Both the position numbers and the translations under genes were made by a program. Positions 7,603-15,671 of a DNA stretch of 64,000 nucleotides are shown here, in pieces. The notes below the pieces were generated by a model. That model was not told the origin of the DNA. It saw only the letters and a program-made list of their open reading frames with translations, and did not search any database. Every line of letters starts with the position of its first letter. The first letter of the stretch is position 1. The stretch is from Pseudothermotoga_B sp051235805 (GTDB lineage: Bacteria; Thermotogota; Thermotogae; Thermotogales; DSM-5069), in assembly GCF_051235805.1 (NCBI RefSeq), contig NZ_JBPNXV010000001.1, positions 806,001 to 870,000 on the forward strand, written 5' to 3'.

Positions 7603-8317
7603 AGCTTTTCATCACCTCGATACTGAGAACTCCTTCCAAGAAGGCGCGTCCCACGATCACGCCCTTAAAGCGACCTGCTGTCTTGATGTAAAGTCCTTGA
7701 GCCCTTCTCAAAGATCTTTCAGAAGAGATTCCACCTGCGGCTATAACCTGAAGACCTGTTTCAGTGACAAGTGCTTCATCCAACAAAAAGTCGTGTTCTT
7801 GAAGCGTGCCATCTTTTTCCACTTCGGTGTGAATAATCTCAGCAACTCCATATTTTTTCAGTTCCTCAACCAACGGCAGAATCTCAGCGCTCTTTTCGCT
7901 TAACCATCCTTTGTACAATACGCTGTTGTTCCTTGTATCAAGGCTGAAGATTGGATGAATACCAAGTTCTTGCAACTTCAACAGAAAGGTTGGCTCTTGT
8001 ATCACCTTTGAGCTAATGATCTGTCTTGTGAAGCCCATCTCAAAGAGCTCTCTTGCATACTCAATCGTTCTTATACCGCCACCAATTTGAAAGAAATCTG
8101 CATACGAAGAAAGCTCTCTGAGAATCTCTAAATTATCCCTTCTTTCTTCTATTGCCTTTGATAGATCTATCAAATGGATCAGTGTGAAGCTGTTGTCAAG
8201 AAGTTCTTTCACAAGGTCAAGAACGTTTTTTTCATAGATTATGGTCTTTTCTTTCACACCATTTATCATTCTGACTACTCTGCCTTTGTACAAATCTATC
8301 GCTGGTATAACGTGCAT
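7592..8317 (-). CDS. hisA: ProFAR isomerase
   Basis: The 241-residue TIM barrel begins MHVIPAIDLYKGRVVRM and holds the catalytic Asp in PAIDL. The second half contains HTEVEKDGT and IAAGGISS. It catalyses the Amadori isomerisation of ProFAR to PRFAR. It resembles HisF in fold and overlaps both neighbours (22 bases with hisH and 11 with hisF). Confidence 0.96.
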   Translation of the reverse strand: MHVIPAIDLYKGRVVRMINGVKEKTIIYEKNVLDLVKELLDNSFTLIHLIDLSKAIEERRDNLEILRELSSYADFFQIGGGIRTIEYARELFEMGFTRQIISSKVIQEPTFLLKLQELGIHPIFSLDTRNNSVLYKGWLSEKSAEILPLVEELKKYGVAEIIHTEVEKDGTLQEHDFLLDEALVTETGLQVIAAGGISSERSLRRAQGLYIKTAGRFKGVIVGRAFLEGVLSIEVMKSYAH

Positions 8318-8898
8318 TCTACCACCTTCTGAATGAGCCTTTTGCCTGTCTTCGAACTCTTCTCGGGATGAAACTGAAATCCAAGCACATTACCTTTTCT
8401 GACAGAGGCTGGGAATCTTTCACCGTCATAGTCTGTGGTACCGATGATGTATTTTTCATCGCACAAAACCCTGTAGGAATGGACAAAGTAATAGTATCCA
8501 CTTGGAAAAGCTTCTTTGAAAATCACTTCGTTCCATCCCATGTGAGGAACCCTTCGGCTCTTCAGCTTCACGGTACAGCCTTCTATCAGTGACAAGCCCT
8601 CCACCTTGGGAGCCTCTTCACTTTGCTCAAAAAGCAGTTGCATTCCCAAACAGATTCCCACAACAAATCTGTTATCTTCCACGTGCTTGTTTATGAAACC
8701 GGTTAATTTGTTTTCTCTCAGTCTTTTCATTCCTTCACCGAAGTGCCCCACACCAGGTATGAACAAAAGATCGTATATTTCGCTGGTCTTATCGACAAGT
8801 TCAACTGATAGTTTTTCATAACCCTGCAGTGCTGTCTTTATTCCACGGTACAGGTTCATGATATTCCCTGGTCCAACCGAAAGAATTCCTATTCTCAA
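8296..8898 (-). CDS. hisH: Imidazole glycerol phosphate synthase, glutaminase subunit
   Basis: The 200-residue product starts at a TTG overlapping the hisB stop; AAGGGG lies 8 bases upstream. It is a class I glutamine amidotransferase with the nucleophile in VGICLGMQLLFE and the His-x-Glu pair in GFQFHPEKS. The oxyanion strand is replaced by IPGVGHFGEGM, as is normal for HisH. It feeds ammonia to HisF. Confidence 0.97.
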   Translation of the reverse strand: MRIGILSVGPGNIMNLYRGIKTALQGYEKLSVELVDKTSEIYDLLFIPGVGHFGEGMKRLRENKLTGFINKHVEDNRFVVGICLGMQLLFEQSEEAPKVEGLSLIEGCTVKLKSRRVPHMGWNEVIFKEAFPSGYYYFVHSYRVLCDEKYIIGTTDYDGERFPASVRKGNVLGFQFHPEKSSKTGKRLIQKVVECTLYQR

Positions 8899-9482
8899 TC
8901 TATCATCCCCTTCGTAGTCATAGTTTCACCACTCTTTATGGCTCGTGCAACCGCCAACCCAAATGATTTCATTGCGGCTTCACAGATGTGGTGGTCATTC
9001 TTGCCAGAGAATTTAAAGATGTGGACGGTTATTCTTGCGTGGTTCACGAAGCCAAGCATGAACTCTTCAAAGGTCTCTGAAGGCATGTCTTCTATTTTGT
9101 CTGAAAAAAACTCGAAGTTCTTTTGAAAAAACGGTCTTCCGGAAAGATCAATGTAAGTCCCGACCAATGCTTCGTTCATGGGAACTGTGGCTTCTCCAAA
9201 CCTGTGGACTTTTGTGTAGTCAAAGAGACTCCTGAAAGCTTGCCCAAGCAGAATGCCGAAATCTTCTACCAAGTGGTGCACTATTTTGTCTTTGCTTTCA
9301 CAACCGTTTATCTTCACGCTCAACCCCGAATAATGGCAAAAACTGTTCAATAGGTGATCAAAGAAGGCTATCTTGGTGGTTCCCTCGAGCCTACCAGAAA
9401 CTGGATAAAGCACTATAGAAATCTCGACTTCTTTCGTGATTCTCTCGCCTGATACACCATCTTCGATCCTCTCTGTTTTCAT
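8895..9482 (-). CDS. hisB: Imidazoleglycerol-phosphate dehydratase
   Basis: The 195-residue product is a monofunctional HisB, without the phosphatase domain seen in enterics. It contains the metal-binding clusters FFDHLLNSFCHYS, DKIVHHLVEDFGI and NDHHICEAAMKS. Its start overlaps the hisC stop in an ATGA. A histidinol-phosphatase must therefore be supplied elsewhere, as none lies in this operon. Confidence 0.97.
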   Translation of the reverse strand: MKTERIEDGVSGERITKEVEISIVLYPVSGRLEGTTKIAFFDHLLNSFCHYSGLSVKINGCESKDKIVHHLVEDFGILLGQAFRSLFDYTKVHRFGEATVPMNEALVGTYIDLSGRPFFQKNFEFFSDKIEDMPSETFEEFMLGFVNHARITVHIFKFSGKNDHHICEAAMKSFGLAVARAIKSGETMTTKGMID

Positions 9483-10486
9483 CTGAACACCTCCAGTTCT
9501 TTCAGTATCATGTTGTTCTGTTCCTCGGTTCCGACACTGATTCTCACACCTTCATCGAAAGAGCGAATCGTAATTCCCTTTTTTGAAAGATCCTTTATCA
9601 ATCTGTCTCTTTTCTTCTTTTCGATGAAAACAAATACAAAATTGGCGAAAGAATCTGTCAGAGAGTAGCCCATTGCTTTGAGAGAGTCTTTCATTCTCTC
9701 CCTTTCTTGGACGATGAACTCTGTTCTTTCTTGAAAGATTTTCACGTGGTCTAACGCAGTCTTAGCAAGAAGCTGGGAGAGATAGCTTACGTTATATGGA
9801 AGTCTTACCCTGTTGTAGGTGTCGATGAACTTTTCAGATGAAATGATGTATCCTATCCTCTGTGCTGCAAGAGAGAATGCTTTTGAGAAAGTTCTCAAAA
9901 TTGCTATATTGTCGTATTTCTTCAACAACTCTAAGTATGTGACTTTAGAGAACTCATAATAAGCTTCATCTAAAGCGAGAAATGCACCTTTCTTCAGTAT
10001 GTATTCGATCTCCTCTCTTTCAAAGAGGTGTCCTGTTGGATTGTTCGGATTTGGTATAAAGACCAAGTCACCTTCCTTGAGGTCAACCTCTGGTATGTGA
10101 AGATCTTCTTCAAGGGGAAGTTCTATATATTTCACGTTGAGTGCCTGTGCGAAAATTTTGTAGCAACTGTATGTGGGAGGAAAGAAAAATACACGGTCAA
10201 AGATCGTCATCATAACGTATATGATCTCGTCTGCCCCATTTCCAATCGAGACATTTCGCTCTGTTATAAAATCAGCACCGACGTACTGGAGTATTGCTTC
10301 AACGAGTTCTTCACTCGGCGAGTCATAATAAATTCTCAAATTATCGATCTGCATTCTTTTCAGGGCTTCTTGCAAGAGCTCTTCTGGAAAGGGGAATGGG
10401 TTTTCATTCAATGCAAGGTACGTCGTGCTTCTTTTTTCTGCTGCATACGGAGATACTCTCTTAGTGACAAGATCGATCGGATTCAT
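9479..10486 (-). CDS. hisC: Histidinol-phosphate aminotransferase
   Basis: The 335-residue fold-type I PLP enzyme has the substrate segment NENPFPFP, the PLP region NPNNPTG, LDEAYYEF and the Schiff-base Lys in RTFSKAFSLAAQRIGY. The C-terminal Arg motif (GVRISVGT) is present. It converts imidazole acetol phosphate to histidinol phosphate. GAGGG lies before the ATG, which overlaps the hisD stop. Confidence 0.96.
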   Translation of the reverse strand: MNPIDLVTKRVSPYAAEKRSTTYLALNENPFPFPEELLQEALKRMQIDNLRIYYDSPSEELVEAILQYVGADFITERNVSIGNGADEIIYVMMTIFDRVFFFPPTYSCYKIFAQALNVKYIELPLEEDLHIPEVDLKEGDLVFIPNPNNPTGHLFEREEIEYILKKGAFLALDEAYYEFSKVTYLELLKKYDNIAILRTFSKAFSLAAQRIGYIISSEKFIDTYNRVRLPYNVSYLSQLLAKTALDHVKIFQERTEFIVQERERMKDSLKAMGYSLTDSFANFVFVFIEKKKRDRLIKDLSKKGITIRSFDEGVRISVGTEEQNNMILKELEVFR

Positions 10487-11769
10487 GTAGTTTCCCTCCT
10501 CACATCTATTGCACGTGCATGTGCTTCAAAGCCTTCCCACCTTGCCATCTTTGAGTAACGAGTGCTTCTTTTTTCGAAATCTTCTTTTGACATCTGAGTG
10601 ACAAAGACCTTCTTGGTGAAATCAGACACTCTCAAACCTGAAGAGAACCTACTTGCTCTCAACGTCGGAAGAACATGGTTTGGACCTATGCCGTAGTCAC
10701 CTATCGATTCACATGTGTACTTTCCAAGAAAGACAGAGCCAGCGTTCTTTATATAACCAAGGGTTTCAAAAGGACTTTCCACGATTATCTCTAAGTGCTC
10801 TGGAGCTATGATATTCGATATCTCAAAAGCTCTTTTTAGATCGCTGACCAATACGATGGTTCCAAAGTTCTTTACAGAAAGCTGAGCCGTTTTCTTGCTC
10901 TCTTCTGGTAGATTGTGAATTTGTGTCTCTATGAGTTTTGGTAATCTCTCAAAGAGTTCTTCTGAGGTAGTTACTACAACACTCATTGCATAGGCATCGT
11001 GCTCGGCTTGAGAAAGAAAATCAGCTGCTACATATTCTGAAGGTGCTGTTTTATCGGCAACTATGGCAATTTCGCTTGGACCTGCGAATGAATCGATTCC
11101 AACATCACCGTAGACCTTCTTCTTGGCAAGAGAAACAAAGATTCCACCAGGTCCCACTATCTTGACAACGGGCTTCACAGTCTCTGTGCCATAAGCGAGT
11201 GCGGCAATTGCATGTGCTCCACCCATTTTGTAGATTTCTTTTAAGCCAAGTCTTTGACAAACCTTCAAAATGTAAGGTGATATCTTTCCATCTTTGTCTG
11301 GTGGTGTTGCAACGACTATTCTCTCTACACCGGCGATGATGGCGGGTACTGCACACATCATGAGTGTCGAAAAATAAGGCGCCTTTCCTCCCGGAACGTA
11401 TATTCCAACACTTTCGAGAGGAACTACCATCTCACCGAGAAAACTTCCATTGTTTGTTGTAAAGAAAAAAGAGTTTTCTCTCTGTCTGAGGTGAAACTCT
11501 TTCAGATCTTCTATGACTTCGTTCACCGTTCTGAGAAAGTCTTCTTCTACAACAGCTCCTTTCATCTCTGCCTCTGTGACGCGTAAGTTATTCGTCTCCA
11601 GTTGATACTTTTCATACCTTTTAATGAATTCATTCAGTGCCTTATCTTTTTCGACTCTGATTCTTTCAACCACTTCCTCAACAATAGATTCGAGCTGAGA
11701 AAAGGATTGGCGCCTTTTTTCGAGAAGACTTAGAAGTTCATCGTCGTTCGGGTTTTTGAGCTTCAGCAT
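10483..11769 (-). CDS. hisD: Histidinol dehydrogenase
   Basis: The 428-residue product shows the HisD hallmarks: VPGGKAPYFSTLMMCAVPA, GGAHAIAALAYGTE, DSFAGPSEIAI, QAEHDAYA and APEHLEI with GPNHVLPT. The Zn-binding Gln, His and Asp residues of the family are in these blocks. It carries out the last two oxidation steps to histidine. The start overlaps the end of hisG by 32 bases. Confidence 0.97.
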   Translation of the reverse strand: MLKLKNPNDDELLSLLEKRRQSFSQLESIVEEVVERIRVEKDKALNEFIKRYEKYQLETNNLRVTEAEMKGAVVEEDFLRTVNEVIEDLKEFHLRQRENSFFFTTNNGSFLGEMVVPLESVGIYVPGGKAPYFSTLMMCAVPAIIAGVERIVVATPPDKDGKISPYILKVCQRLGLKEIYKMGGAHAIAALAYGTETVKPVVKIVGPGGIFVSLAKKKVYGDVGIDSFAGPSEIAIVADKTAPSEYVAADFLSQAEHDAYAMSVVVTTSEELFERLPKLIETQIHNLPEESKKTAQLSVKNFGTIVLVSDLKRAFEISNIIAPEHLEIIVESPFETLGYIKNAGSVFLGKYTCESIGDYGIGPNHVLPTLRASRFSSGLRVSDFTKKVFVTQMSKEDFEKRSTRYSKMARWEGFEAHARAIDVRRETT

Positions 11770-12367
11770 CCTCCACCACCTTCCTAAGTCTTTCGAGAAA
11801 GTCTATAACTTCTCCTCTCTTGGTCCTATAGCTTACCGTGTTGACAACGGTGTGTATTCTTATCGTCAAGATCTCATCGAGTACTTGCAAATTGTTCTCC
11901 CTCAAAGTTCTTCCCGTTTCGGTTATGTCAACGATGAGATCCGATAGCCCAGCAATAGGCGCAAGTTCTACAGAACCTTTGAGTGAAATGATTCTGTAGT
12001 GCCAGCCTTTTGATTCGCAGTATCTTCGGGTGATGTTAGGGAACTTAGTTGCGATACTCTTTTCGCCTCTCGGAAGATCCTTACCTATTGGTCCTGCGAG
12101 TACCATCTTGCTCGAGCTGGTGGGAATAAAAAAGGGTTGAATGAGATTTATCTCTCTTTCGAGAAGAACGTCAGTACCGCAAAAACCTATGTCTGCCGCG
12201 CCTTGAACCAGATAGGTTGGAACATCAAATGGTCTGGTCATGAAACATCTTAAATCCTTACTTTGTTTCAGAATAGAAGAATCTCCTTGAAGAAAATAAC
12301 CTGCTCTCTGCAAAAACTCAGTCAGCTTTTCCTCGAGTCTCCCTTTTGGTACAACGATCCTCAACAT
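11738..12367 (-). CDS. hisG: ATP phosphoribosyltransferase, short catalytic form
   Basis: The product is about 209 residues, starting at an ATG with GGAGGG 6 bases upstream. It begins MLRIVVPKGRLEEKL and contains DIGFCGTDVL and SDLIVDITETGRTLRENNL, the PRPP-binding segment. It lacks the C-terminal regulatory domain of long HisG, so it is the short form that needs HisZ, encoded just upstream with a 7-base overlap. It catalyses the first, regulated step of the pathway. Confidence 0.96.
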   Translation of the reverse strand: MLRIVVPKGRLEEKLTEFLQRAGYFLQGDSSILKQSKDLRCFMTRPFDVPTYLVQGAADIGFCGTDVLLEREINLIQPFFIPTSSSKMVLAGPIGKDLPRGEKSIATKFPNITRRYCESKGWHYRIISLKGSVELAPIAGLSDLIVDITETGRTLRENNLQVLDEILTIRIHTVVNTVSYRTKRGEVIDFLERLRKVVEDAEAQKPERR

Positions 12368-13185
12368 GGTCTTCCCTCCAAATATATGCAAGCCCCCACT
12401 CCTTTTTCGCCGCTGACCAGGTATTCTCCTCCTGCAGCCACGATCTTGGAAGAAGGTATATCGTAGACGGTAAAGATGATCCCACTGTATTCTTCAATTG
12501 TTCTTGCCAAAGCCAAATCTATTTCGACTGTGATTTGCTGAAAGTTTTTCTCGATGTGAGTCGCAACCGTGAGGAGTTCAGTTTTAACAGAGAAAGGGAT
12601 CTCCATCTCTTGGAGGTCTTTCAAAGCTCGTCGGTAGATACTTGCTTCGATTATTCTTTCAGCTTGCGAAAGATCTATCTGCTCCATCTTGGACAGAAAG
12701 TCCATCTCTGCAAGGTTTTTTGTGTCTATTATATTCAAAACCCTTTCTTGGAGAGACTTTGGTATCTTTTTGAGCAAATCTTCATATAGATTGGTGTGTC
12801 CTATCTCCACGATGAGAGGGCCTGTGAATGACTCTGAAGTGCTTTCTAATATGATATCCACTATCTGTAGGGTATCGGCAATCTTTTGCCTCGGAATTTT
12901 CTCCAAACCAATTTGATACTCGGCTACTAAGTCACCGTCGGAGTATCTGTAAACGAAATCAGCATACCAAACCTTGATTGGTAGGTCAGGTGAATATCTC
13001 TTTAGGTGATTTAAGACAGATTTTGTGAAATCATCACGAACTGAATAGAGATTGCCACGCCTGTCGAGCAAAAACTTCGATTCATCTTGAACTGCTTGCA
13101 CTTTTTCAAGAGCAGGGCTAAAGAATGGACTGTACCCATGTTTCAAAGCCTTATGGTAGAAGGAGACAACCTTTTCAAAGTTCAA
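12361..13185 (-). CDS. hisZ: ATP phosphoribosyltransferase regulatory subunit (HisRS-like)
   Basis: The 274-residue product starts at a TTG behind AGGAGGTGG. It resembles the catalytic core of class II histidyl-tRNA synthetase: DRRGNLYSVRDDFTKSVLNHL (motif 2 region), YQIGLEKI and a final GGEYLV segment. It lacks an anticodon domain and is shorter than HisRS. It pairs with short HisG and gives it histidine feedback control. It is the first structural gene of the his operon, directly downstream of the attenuator. Confidence 0.9.
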   Translation of the reverse strand: MNFEKVVSFYHKALKHGYSPFFSPALEKVQAVQDESKFLLDRRGNLYSVRDDFTKSVLNHLKRYSPDLPIKVWYADFVYRYSDGDLVAEYQIGLEKIPRQKIADTLQIVDIILESTSESFTGPLIVEIGHTNLYEDLLKKIPKSLQERVLNIIDTKNLAEMDFLSKMEQIDLSQAERIIEASIYRRALKDLQEMEIPFSVKTELLTVATHIEKNFQQITVEIDLALARTIEEYSGIIFTVYDIPSSKIVAAGGEYLVSGEKGVGACIYLEGRPC

Positions 13186-13200
13186 AGACGACCACCTCCT

Positions 13201-13234
13201 AAAAAAAAAAGAGCCACGTTATCTCTAACGTGGC
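13201..13234 (-). terminator. Attenuator terminator of the his operon
   Basis: On the minus strand a perfect 9-bp stem (GCCACGTTA / TAACGTGGC) is followed, after CTC, by ten T. It lies just before the hisZ ribosome binding site, so it can stop transcription before the structural genes. With the leader ORF upstream this is the expected layout of transcription attenuation. Confidence 0.85.
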
Positions 13235-13259
13235 CCCTACGGTTTTGGCATGAACAAAC

Positions 13260-13358
13260 TCACGGTGGAGAAACCGTGGGACCTCTGTAACTATGATGGT
13301 TTTGCAGAATTATAATGATCATCTCTACTGTGAACAATACACTCACCCTTTTAGACAT
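13260..13358 (-). CDS. Candidate his operon leader peptide with a His-His pair
   Basis: A 32-codon frame begins ATG TCT AAA and ends at a TGA (13260-13262) that falls in a short hairpin ahead of the attenuator. It reads MSKRVSVLFTVEMIIIILQN, then HHSYRGPTVSPP; the two His codons are both CAT. They lie in the 3' arm (13289-13298) of a perfect 10-bp inverted repeat whose 5' arm (13356-13365) covers the ATG. Stalling at the His codons would change folding. The start is uncertain: the AAAGGGTGAG inside could serve an internal TTG. Translation is inferred. Confidence 0.55.
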   Translation of the reverse strand: MSKRVSVLFTVEMIIIILQNHHSYRGPTVSPP

Positions 13359-13423
13359 CATAGTTTCTAAGAACTTACATCTTCGATTGAAAGTGAAAGC
13401 TCAGAGATCTAGACTTTGAATTT

Positions 13424-13451
13424 ATTATACCTCAACCGATGAGCAAGTCAA
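13424..13451 (-). promoter_or_regulatory. Promoter of the his operon
   Basis: On the minus strand TTGACT (13451-13446) and TATAAT (13429-13424) are separated by 16 bases, a near-consensus housekeeping promoter. It lies about 240 bases upstream of hisZ, leaving room for the leader. Confidence 0.75.
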
Positions 13452-13578
13452 CTCTTGGCATACTATGTGTGTGACTTTAGGTTATGGCTTTTGCGATGGT
13501 CTTGATAGTAAGAAGTACAGCATCAAATGAACCGAATAGCATTTGGTCAACTAACTGTGATTCGCGAAAGGTCTGCTT

Positions 13579-14355
13579 TTATCTGTTCAGGGCTGAAATC
13601 CTTTCGCTTGCTAATTGACCTGTGCAGTGATAAGGCAAAATTCTATCTATCTTGTAACTGCTGAGCTTTTCTACGACTTTTTCTATCTTCTCTGGCGGAG
13701 CCTTGTAAAGGTGAAAACCTCCAAGCAAGAGCTTGATCTTTTTGTCAAAGATTTGCAAGGCTTCTTCGACTATATTGACGATGCCTCTATGTGCACAACC
13801 TGTTATCAGAATTATTCCATCTTCTTCGTCTATGACCAAATTGAGCTCTTCATCAAAAAAGTCTCTGACTTTTCTGCCATCCTTGAGGATGTAGAAATGT
13901 GAGTCTGGTTCTTCAAAATCATTTTTCATCTCTACCGGTCCAAATAGATAGACAGAACTGGATATCTGCACTACTCTTTCAGTTACTGTGACAAAATCAA
14001 AGAGATCTCTGACAGTCGACCACTCTACACCAGCAAACCTTTCATCACTGTACTTGGGCAGAAATATCTCTTCTCTGACAAAGACTTTGAAGTTCTTGGC
14101 AAAGGCTGAAAGGTGCTTCAAACCACCTGCATGATCGTAATGCCCGTGGCTTATGACTACGTTTTCAACCTTTGAAAGATCTTTGCCCAAAAGCTTTGCG
14201 TTCTTTATGAAGAGATCGGTGCTTGCTGTGTCAAAGAGTGTTGCGGGCTCACCTGGTTTTTCAATGAGGAGCGAGAAACCGTGCTCTGCAAAGAGTGGTC
14301 TTTCAAGTTCATCGTTGCAGAGCACGGTGAGTTCAGTGCAGCAACTCTGAGACAT
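13579..14355 (-). CDS. Metallo-beta-lactamase-fold hydrolase (COG1237 type)
   Basis: The 258-residue product contains the metal-binding motif SHGHYDHAGG near residue 70, GCAHRG, GGFHL and PYHCTG. This set matches the subgroup often annotated as beta-ribofuranosylaminobenzene 5'-phosphate synthase-like or COG1237 hydrolases, whose true substrate is mostly unknown. Its start overlaps the end of the NifX-like gene by 23 bases, and it is the last gene of a padR-led operon. A Cys pair at residues 5-6 is unusual for the start of such a protein. Confidence 0.85.
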   Translation of the reverse strand: MSQSCCTELTVLCNDELERPLFAEHGFSLLIEKPGEPATLFDTASTDLFIKNAKLLGKDLSKVENVVISHGHYDHAGGLKHLSAFAKNFKVFVREEIFLPKYSDERFAGVEWSTVRDLFDFVTVTERVVQISSSVYLFGPVEMKNDFEEPDSHFYILKDGRKVRDFFDEELNLVIDEEDGIILITGCAHRGIVNIVEEALQIFDKKIKLLLGGFHLYKAPPEKIEKVVEKLSSYKIDRILPYHCTGQLASERISALNR

Positions 14356-14704
14356 TCTTCAACCTTCCATTCAAATATTGTTCGATCGCTTTGTCGACTT
14401 CTACTTCGTCTGTTACATACACCTCTTTACCTGCCTGAGTGAGATCATCATAGAGTCTTTTTCCCATACCGTGTGAGATAACTGCTACGCAATCTGAGAG
14501 AGCCGAAATGATGCCTGCGTGATTGCCATGACCGTGTCTTTGTTCGTCGTGATGAAGCCCCATGGCATGACCTGTGAAGGTGTTTGGAAGGTACTTTTTG
14601 TCTTTCAGCTGTTTGTTTTCAATCTCTGCTATCACAAAACCCTTGGTCCTTCCAAAGTGACTTGAAATTGTTACTCCATCGTCTGACGCTATTGCGATCT
14701 TCAT
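14333..14704 (-). CDS. NifX/NifB-type (dinitrogenase Fe-Mo cofactor) domain protein
   Basis: The 123-residue product begins MKIAIASDDGVTISSHFGRTKGF, typical of the small RNase-H-like proteins related to NifX and the NifB C-terminus. The middle carries a His-rich loop (GLHHDEQRHGHGNHAG), suited to binding a metal or cluster. The end includes SHGMGKRLYDDL. Such proteins are common in anaerobes without nitrogenase and may carry iron-sulfur or metal clusters. Neighbours are a metallo-hydrolase and a PadR regulator. Function is inferred only. Confidence 0.85.
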   Translation of the reverse strand: MKIAIASDDGVTISSHFGRTKGFVIAEIENKQLKDKKYLPNTFTGHAMGLHHDEQRHGHGNHAGIISALSDCVAVISHGMGKRLYDDLTQAGKEVYVTDEVEVDKAIEQYLNGRLKNVSELLH

Positions 14705-14728
14705 TTTCTTCTCTCCTTCTTATAAATT

Positions 14729-14947
14729 CTACTTCACTTCCTCAAGGCGTTTGTTGATCTCTTGAAGTTCTTCTTCCAAATCTTTTTTCAAGAATTCTAA
14801 GAATTGTTTTTCTTCCTCCTTTGTTGGTACACGAGAAGGATAGCAAGCCCAGTAATCCCTTGCAAGGTGTCGAGGGCAACAAGCTCCTCTCCAACCAAAA
14901 CCACCTAAGCCACCTCTGCGGAGATGCCATCCAGGTAAGTATCTCAT
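14729..14947 (-). CDS. Small DUF5320-like protein
   Basis: The 72-residue product starts at an ATG with GGAGG upstream. A Gly/Trp/Arg-rich N-terminus (RRGGLGGFGWRGACCPR) is followed by a charged coiled-coil tail (EEEKQFLEFLKKDLEEEL). This layout matches small DUF5320-type proteins that accompany NifX-like genes in anaerobes; the family assignment is from memory. The two Cys and the aromatic-rich start may bind metal. It sits between padR and the NifX-like gene. Confidence 0.7.
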   Translation of the reverse strand: MRYLPGWHLRRGGLGGFGWRGACCPRHLARDYWACYPSRVPTKEEEKQFLEFLKKDLEEELQEINKRLEEVK

Positions 14948-14950
14948 CCT

Positions 14951-15322
14951 TCACACCTCCTCTCCCTCAACAAGTTGAAGAAATCTGTTTATTTGATTCC
15001 GCAAATCTTTCATCTGATCGAGCAACTGCTCTTTCAAGACCTTCCCTTTTGGTGTTAGCGAATAGGTTCTTTTCGCAGGACCTTCACCGGTCTCCCAGCG
15101 GGAGGTTATCAGCCCTTGAAGCTCAAGCTCTCTCAAGATTCTGTAACCAGCACCCATCCACGATGGTCCTCTGCATGGGCAAAGATTGGGAAAATGCTCT
15201 GCCAGCATTTCAAAAAGCTCATAGCCGTGTGTTTCTTTCTTGGAAAGGATGCACAGTACAAAGGTTGTTATCCAAAAGTTCGCTCCTGCACCTCTGAATC
15301 TTCCGTGTTGAAAACCCTTCAT
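14951..15322 (-). CDS. PadR-family transcriptional regulator
   Basis: The 123-residue product uses the second of two ATGs, 6 bases after GGAGG. The winged helix contains THGYELFEML, GAGYRILRELELQGLI and KRTYSLTPKGKVLKE, the PadR signature, and ends in a short helix for dimerisation. LCPCRG before the second helix adds a Cys pair that could sense redox state or metal. It is first in an operon with DUF5320-like, NifX-like and MBL-fold genes. Confidence 0.85.
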   Translation of the reverse strand: MKGFQHGRFRGAGANFWITTFVLCILSKKETHGYELFEMLAEHFPNLCPCRGPSWMGAGYRILRELELQGLITSRWETGEGPAKRTYSLTPKGKVLKEQLLDQMKDLRNQINRFLQLVEGEEV

Positions 15323-15333
15323 CATACACCTCC

Positions 15334-15359
15334 ATATATATGCTACTTTAATATATATA
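15334..15359 (-). promoter_or_regulatory. AT-rich dyad / promoter region of the padR operon
   Basis: Two ATATATAT blocks (15334-15341 and 15351-15358) flank GCTACTTTA just before the padR ribosome binding site. They could act both as a -10 region and as a PadR operator, since PadR proteins often bind such dyads at their own promoter. Confidence 0.45.
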
Positions 15360-15671
15360 ACAAAACTCCGAAAAAGTCAAGAGCAGCTTTGAAAAAACCA
15401 GAAATTCGAGAGACAGCGTAAATCCTCACGCTTTCATTCAACTGCTTCTAAATCCTGTAAACTCACTGTAGGAAAGCTTTTCAGAATTTATCCGGCTCGA
15501 ATATTCTCTCTCAAGAGAGCCTTTCTTTCACTCTTTGGTGTGAGTGAAATACCGAAGAATTCTTTCACCTCCGTGCGTGTAGCTCACCCTTGCAAGAAGC
15601 ATACAACCGAGGTCTTTTCGCTCTTCAACCAGGTGTAAAATGAAGACTGGAATGTTGAGGTGGTCTTTGAA
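15360..15671. other. Divergent intergenic region between padR and the exporter genes
   Basis: About 310 bases separate the divergent padR operon and the exporter operon. No convincing coding frame was found. It presumably holds the plus-strand promoter for the exporter genes. Confidence 0.4.

Larger units (their letters stand above)
13200..13420 (-). promoter_or_regulatory. Structured his leader RNA with alternative hairpins
   Basis: From the promoter to hisZ the transcript offers mutually exclusive stems: AACTATGATG / CATCATAGTT (perfect, 10 bp); a short CACGGT / ACCGTG hairpin; and a longer pairing CCC-ACGGTTT / AAACCGT-A-GGG that uses the same CACGGT strand. The terminator at 13201-13234 follows. 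A T-box was considered, but no TGGnACC motif is present on this strand, so ribosome-mediated attenuation through the leader peptide fits better. Confidence 0.55.

Noticed and set aside
13200..13420. T-box riboswitch upstream of hisZ
   Set aside because: No TGGnACC T-box sequence or specifier stem was found on the minus strand. A GTGGGACC string exists only on the opposite strand.
14742..14954. Alternative frame over the DUF5320-like gene
   Set aside because: The other frame has a proper ribosome site, a coiled-coil tail and family-like start; this one has neither.
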